Below are positions 61,348 to 64,000 of a DNA stretch of 64,000 nt, piece after piece; position 1 is the stretch's first letter, and the number at the start of each line of letters is the position of its first letter. The notes under the pieces are model-generated. The model ran no database searches. It saw only the letters and a program-made list of their open reading frames with translations, and was not told the DNA's origin. A program made the position numbers and the translations under genes. Origin of the DNA: Hyphomicrobiales bacterium. GTDB taxonomy: Bacteria > Pseudomonadota > Alphaproteobacteria > Rhizobiales > Rhizobiaceae. The DNA is taken from assembly GCA_900470965.1 (NCBI GenBank), contig UCCS01000001.1:1-64000 (forward strand), given 5' to 3'.

Positions 61348-62397
61348 TCATGGCTTGGCACGTAGCCCTCCACCAACCCGATTCAGAGCTGGAAGCGCAA
61401 TCCGCAGCGAGAGACCGTCGGCGCGCCAGTCGCGGGTAATCGTGCCGCCCAGTTGCTTTTCCAAGACCGCTCCGAGAAGTACCGTCCCGAACCCCCGACC
61501 ATGTTGCTTCGGCGAAAGGGTAAGGCCGCTTTCCTCCCAGTCGAGAGCCAGCCCGTCGCCCTCCCGACGCCAGGAGATTTTCAAATGGCCACCGGGATGC
61601 GCCAGCGCACCATGGACGGCCGCGTTGGCGACGAGTTCGTGGAGCGCCAGACCGATCGGCTGAACCGACGGCGCCGGGATCATCACCTCTGGCCCCGTCG
61701 CCACAACATTGTCGCGGTCGAACACGCCGACCTGCGTGCGCACGATCTTGTCCAGCGAGACGTTCTGCCATCCGTTTTCGGCAAGCAGCATATGCGTCCG
61801 CGCCAGCGCCTGGACACGCTGCTGGACCGAAGCGGCGTAGGCCTCGACGCTGTCGGTCTTCGACAGACGAACGACGCTGTCTACGATCGCGAGGACATTC
61901 TTCGTGCGATGGTCGACTTCCAGAAGCAGCCGGTGCTCCGCCTCCTCCAAAGTCTGTATCCGGCGGAGCTCGGTGACGTCGATCTGCGATGCGAAGTAAT
62001 AGGCGACCTCGCCGTCGGCGTCTCGCAAAGCCGATATATGGAGCTGGTTCCAGAAGGGCGTTCCGTCCTTCTTGTAGTTCAAAATTTCGATCGTCGCGTC
62101 GCGATGTTGTGCGATCGCCGCGCGGATTTCCGCGACGGCCGTTCGGGACGTTGCTTCGCCTTGAAGAAACCGACAGTTCCGGCCGATAACCTCGTCGGCG
62201 GAATAGCCCGTCAGCTTCAGGAAGGCCTCGTTCGCGAGCACGATCGGGAGGTCGGGCTGGCGCGCGTCGGTGACGACGATCGGCATTCGGGTTCGCTCGA
62301 ATGCGAAGGCCGCGAGCTCTTTGCGGTCGGCCATCCCCTGAGGAGATGCTGCGGACGGATTGTCGCCGTGAATGTTGGAAGCTTCGACGTCGGACAT
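61348..62397 (-). CDS. LOV-HWE histidine kinase, blue-light photoreceptor
   Basis: 349 residues. Residues 28-145 are a LOV domain: flavin-adduct Cys75 in GRNCRFLQGE, LNYKKDGTPFWNQLHIS, and the flipping Gln in YYFASQID. An HWE/HisKA_2 transmitter follows with His163 in EVDHRTKNVLAIVDS, ALHELVANAAVHGAL and a C-terminal ATPase. Blue light should form a flavin-cysteinyl adduct and change kinase activity, as shown for rhizobial and Brucella LOV-HKs. ATG 62397 has GAGG 8 nt upstream; the longer frame is not protein-like. Divergent from a receiver gene. Confidence 0.9.
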   Translation of the reverse strand: MSDVEASNIHGDNPSAASPQGMADRKELAAFAFERTRMPIVVTDARQPDLPIVLANEAFLKLTGYSADEVIGRNCRFLQGEATSRTAVAEIRAAIAQHRDATIEILNYKKDGTPFWNQLHISALRDADGEVAYYFASQIDVTELRRIQTLEEAEHRLLLEVDHRTKNVLAIVDSVVRLSKTDSVEAYAASVQQRVQALARTHMLLAENGWQNVSLDKIVRTQVGVFDRDNVVATGPEVMIPAPSVQPIGLALHELVANAAVHGALAHPGGHLKISWRREGDGLALDWEESGLTLSPKQHGRGFGTVLLGAVLEKQLGGTITRDWRADGLSLRIALPALNRVGGGLRAKP

Positions 62398-62525
62398 AAA
62401 GCGCGCCTCGTGTTCACTGGTCGAACAAAACGTCGCTAAGCGATTGAAGTTGCACAATGCCTTCGCGAAAACGTCACTTGTACGCGCGCATGGTGAAAGA
62501 TAGTGTGCATGCAAGGGAGACAGCA

Positions 62526-63059
62526 ATGAATCTTGGGCGTGTGCTCGTTCTCGAAGATGAACCGTTTATCGCGCTGGACCTCGAAGGTATGCTTGAGGAG
62601 TTCGGCGCGACTTCGGTGGTCTCGCTCAACACTCGTGCCGATGCACTGCGATGGCTCGAGGACAACCGGCCGGACGTTGCGATCGTCGATCCTCGGGTGA
62701 ACGACGGCATCTGCACCGACGTCGTGGAGGTTCTTGCAATGGCCAAGGTTCCGTTTGTCGTGTATTCGGGCGCCGGTGTCGAAGAGAACGCGTCGGAGGC
62801 ATTCTCGCACGGAGAGTGGTTGAGCAAGCCGACCATGCCCGAGCTGCTCAGGGACACGCTGGAACGGCTGGTTCGAGCGCACCGGGACGAAGGGAACGCA
62901 AGTCCTTCATCGACCGCCTTTCGATGTCCTGCTCGACCAGAGCGACGTGACGGCGCACGGCGGCATCGTCGAACTCCTTTGTCGGCCGAGCGACGGTCGT
63001 CAGCCGCGGACACTGAACTGATCTCCCCTGGGCGTAAGCTACGCCTCGCACATAAGTAA
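62526..63059 (+). CDS. Single-domain response regulator, likely LOV kinase partner
   Basis: 177 residues from ATG 62526 (GGAGA upstream). Receiver: VLVLEDEPFIALDLEGML (Glu10, Asp11), phospho-acceptor Asp55 in DVAIVDPRVNDG, Lys101 in WLSKPTMPELL. After about residue 125 the sequence becomes Arg/Pro/Ser-rich (RRDGARRHRRTPLS) and looks like read-through of non-coding DNA, so an original stop may have been lost. It is divergent from the LOV kinase and upstream of flagellin, so it may link light to motility. Confidence 0.85.
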   Translation: MNLGRVLVLEDEPFIALDLEGMLEEFGATSVVSLNTRADALRWLEDNRPDVAIVDPRVNDGICTDVVEVLAMAKVPFVVYSGAGVEENASEAFSHGEWLSKPTMPELLRDTLERLVRAHRDEGNASPSSTAFRCPARPERRDGARRHRRTPLSAERRSSAADTELISPGRKLRLAHK

Positions 63060-63091
63060 TATTCAAAATGAATGCAAGTGCAAACAATAAT

Positions 63092-63115
63092 GTAAACCGT
63101 TAACATCCGGTTTAC
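63092..63115. promoter_or_regulatory. Inverted repeat upstream of flagellin
   Basis: GTAAACCG (63092-63099), TTAACATC, CGGTTTAC (63108-63115): 8-bp arms around an AT-rich centre, 106 nt before the flagellin start. A second repeat CGGTAC/GTACCG lies at 63171-63186. Candidate sites for a motility regulator. Confidence 0.45.
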
Positions 63116-63220
63116 CATCATCGCTAGCGTACAAGCTAAGTACATTTGAAAGAAATCTACAAAGAAAGTTCGGTACCGACGTACCGGAATTCGTCTGCGC
63201 ATGCGCCGCCGGGATATTCC

Positions 63221-64000
63221 ATGGTAAGTATTGTTACCAATTCATCAGCCATTGCAGCGCTTGCAACGCTCCGCACCGTCAATGCTGGCCTTTCGACAAC
63301 GCAGTCACATGTCTCGAGCGGCTATCGCATCGACAAGGCTTCGGACAATGCCGCCTATTGGTCGATCGCCACGACGATGCGCTCTGACGACAAGGCGCTT
63401 TCGGCTGTCCAGGACGCGATGGGAATGGGCGCGGCCAAGGTCGACGTTGCCTATACCGGCATGCAATCAGCAATCGATGTGGTAACGGAGATCAAGGCGA
63501 AACTCGTCGCGGCAACGGAAAACGGCGTCGACAAGACGAAGATCAACGAGGAAATTACGCAGCTCAAGAGCCAACTCCGTTCGATCGCGAGCTCCGCCAG
63601 CTTCAACGGAGAAAACTGGTTGCAATACGGAGCCAACGACGACCCTCCCGCTATAGGCGACGCGGAACTGGTCGGTTCCTTCGTCCGAGGTTCCAACGGC
63701 GCCATTTCTGTGCAGACGATCACCTATGACAGGGTCAACCTAGCTCCGGGTCCGGGCATGCGGAGGGGCAGTGCGCTTATCGACGATTCCTCCCTGACGC
63801 GCGGGCAATTCGGCATATTGACCAGCGACGTTTATGCTTACAATGCCGGTGCACCGGCGGGATATCTCCTCATTAAGGGAAGCGGATCGGGCACGAAATA
63901 TTCGTCGGCTCCGGTGCTTTCGCAGGTCGAGATCGGGCTGACCGCCACCACGACAAACAAGGACATCAAGGATATGCTCAACGTTGTCGAGGCTATGCTG
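63221..64000 (+). CDS. Flagellin, partial at the right edge
   Basis: Opens at ATG 63221 and stays open for 260 codons to the end of the window. N-terminal D0/D1 helices are typical of rhizobial flagellin: VSIVTNSSAIAALATLRTVN, HVSSGYRIDKASDNAAYWSI, MGMGAAKVDVAYTGMQSAID, followed by SASFNGENWL. The central part (from about 140) is the variable domain and, at the end, a helix NKDIKDMLNVVEAML starts the C-terminal D1. The ribosome-binding site is weak (GGGA). The secreted filament subunit; the gene symbol is withheld because several fla paralogues exist in rhizobia. Confidence 0.92.
   Translation, partial: MVSIVTNSSAIAALATLRTVNAGLSTTQSHVSSGYRIDKASDNAAYWSIATTMRSDDKALSAVQDAMGMGAAKVDVAYTGMQSAIDVVTEIKAKLVAATENGVDKTKINEEITQLKSQLRSIASSASFNGENWLQYGANDDPPAIGDAELVGSFVRGSNGAISVQTITYDRVNLAPGPGMRRGSALIDDSSLTRGQFGILTSDVYAYNAGAPAGYLLIKGSGSGTKYSSAPVLSQVEIGLTATTTNKDIKDMLNVVEAML

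Noticed and set aside
61453-62439. 328-codon plus-strand frame
   Set aside because: Shadow of the LOV histidine kinase.
1-64000. CRISPR arrays, tRNA or rRNA genes, insertion sequences
   Set aside because: No regular spaced repeats, cloverleaf sequences or transposase motifs were found by eye; a covariance and IS search would be the decisive check.

Overview
This window looks like an accessory-rich replicon (megaplasmid or chromosomal island) of a Rhizobiaceae bacterium. The support is the rhizobial gene set: a LOV-HWE histidine kinase next to a rhizobial flagellin, many LysR regulators divergent from oxidoreductases, short rhizobial hypotheticals, a LigC-type ATP-dependent DNA ligase, a DUF6766 membrane protein, and CCUCCUCCC-loop ('cuckoo') RNA hairpins. 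No tRNA, rRNA, CRISPR array or intact transposase was seen. All names come from reading protein motifs; no database search was run.

Layout. 1-5 kb: gene-poor and decayed, then an AraC regulator divergent from an NmrA-like oxidoreductase, and the C-terminal ghost of a large plasmid helicase. 5.1-6.8 kb: a compact operon of an AbiEi-like winged-helix protein, an AbiEii-like nucleotidyltransferase and a broken PP2C-like phosphatase, behind a perfect 8-bp inverted repeat. 7-12 kb: LysR/metallo-hydrolase pair, MFS exporter and three broken enzyme genes. 12-24.6 kb: a catabolic or detoxification cluster (DJ-1-like, lactonase-like, alpha/beta hydrolases, LLM flavin enzyme, NTF2-like, SDR, RidA, an exported crotonase, SRPBCC, isochorismatase-like, VOC, Tat-exported epoxide hydrolase). 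At least six promoters in this block share a 13-bp core (GTATCGGCGATAC) placed exactly 5 bp before a TACAAT-like -10 box, which suggests one local regulon.

24.7-31.5 kb: GNAT enzyme, a 944-residue winged-helix/NTPase/repeat regulator, a FixJ/LuxR-type regulator and a graveyard of MFS, GFA and receiver fragments. 31.5-34.2 kb: amidase-DUF302-TetR operon behind two copies of ATTATNNTCGTAAT. 34.4-41 kb: broken LLM gene fused to a broken membrane-protein gene, a CUCCUCCC-loop small RNA candidate, a limonene-epoxide-hydrolase-like protein, SDR genes and two LysR regulators. 41-49 kb: DUF6766, DNA ligase, a double-kinase sensor with an overlapping receiver, a broken PAS protein, and a candidate small RNA. 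49.7-50.4 kb: four hairpins that each show CCUCCUCCC in the loop on the minus strand, beside a translationally coupled pair of small genes. One of that pair is a Cys-rich mini-protein with a paralogue at 48.0 kb; both were found by eye.

50.6-58.5 kb: RidA, exported DJ-1-like, monooxygenase and SDR genes with LysR, then GntR-M20 amidohydrolase-alpha/beta hydrolase, an SDR ghost and an ECF sigma/AraC chimera. 58.6-64 kb: PAS-PAS hybrid kinase, LOV-HWE kinase divergent from a receiver, and a flagellin that runs off the right edge.

Overall the window reads as stacked small-molecule detoxification modules, each with its own regulator, interleaved with signal transduction and with an unusual number of genes frozen at different stages of decay.
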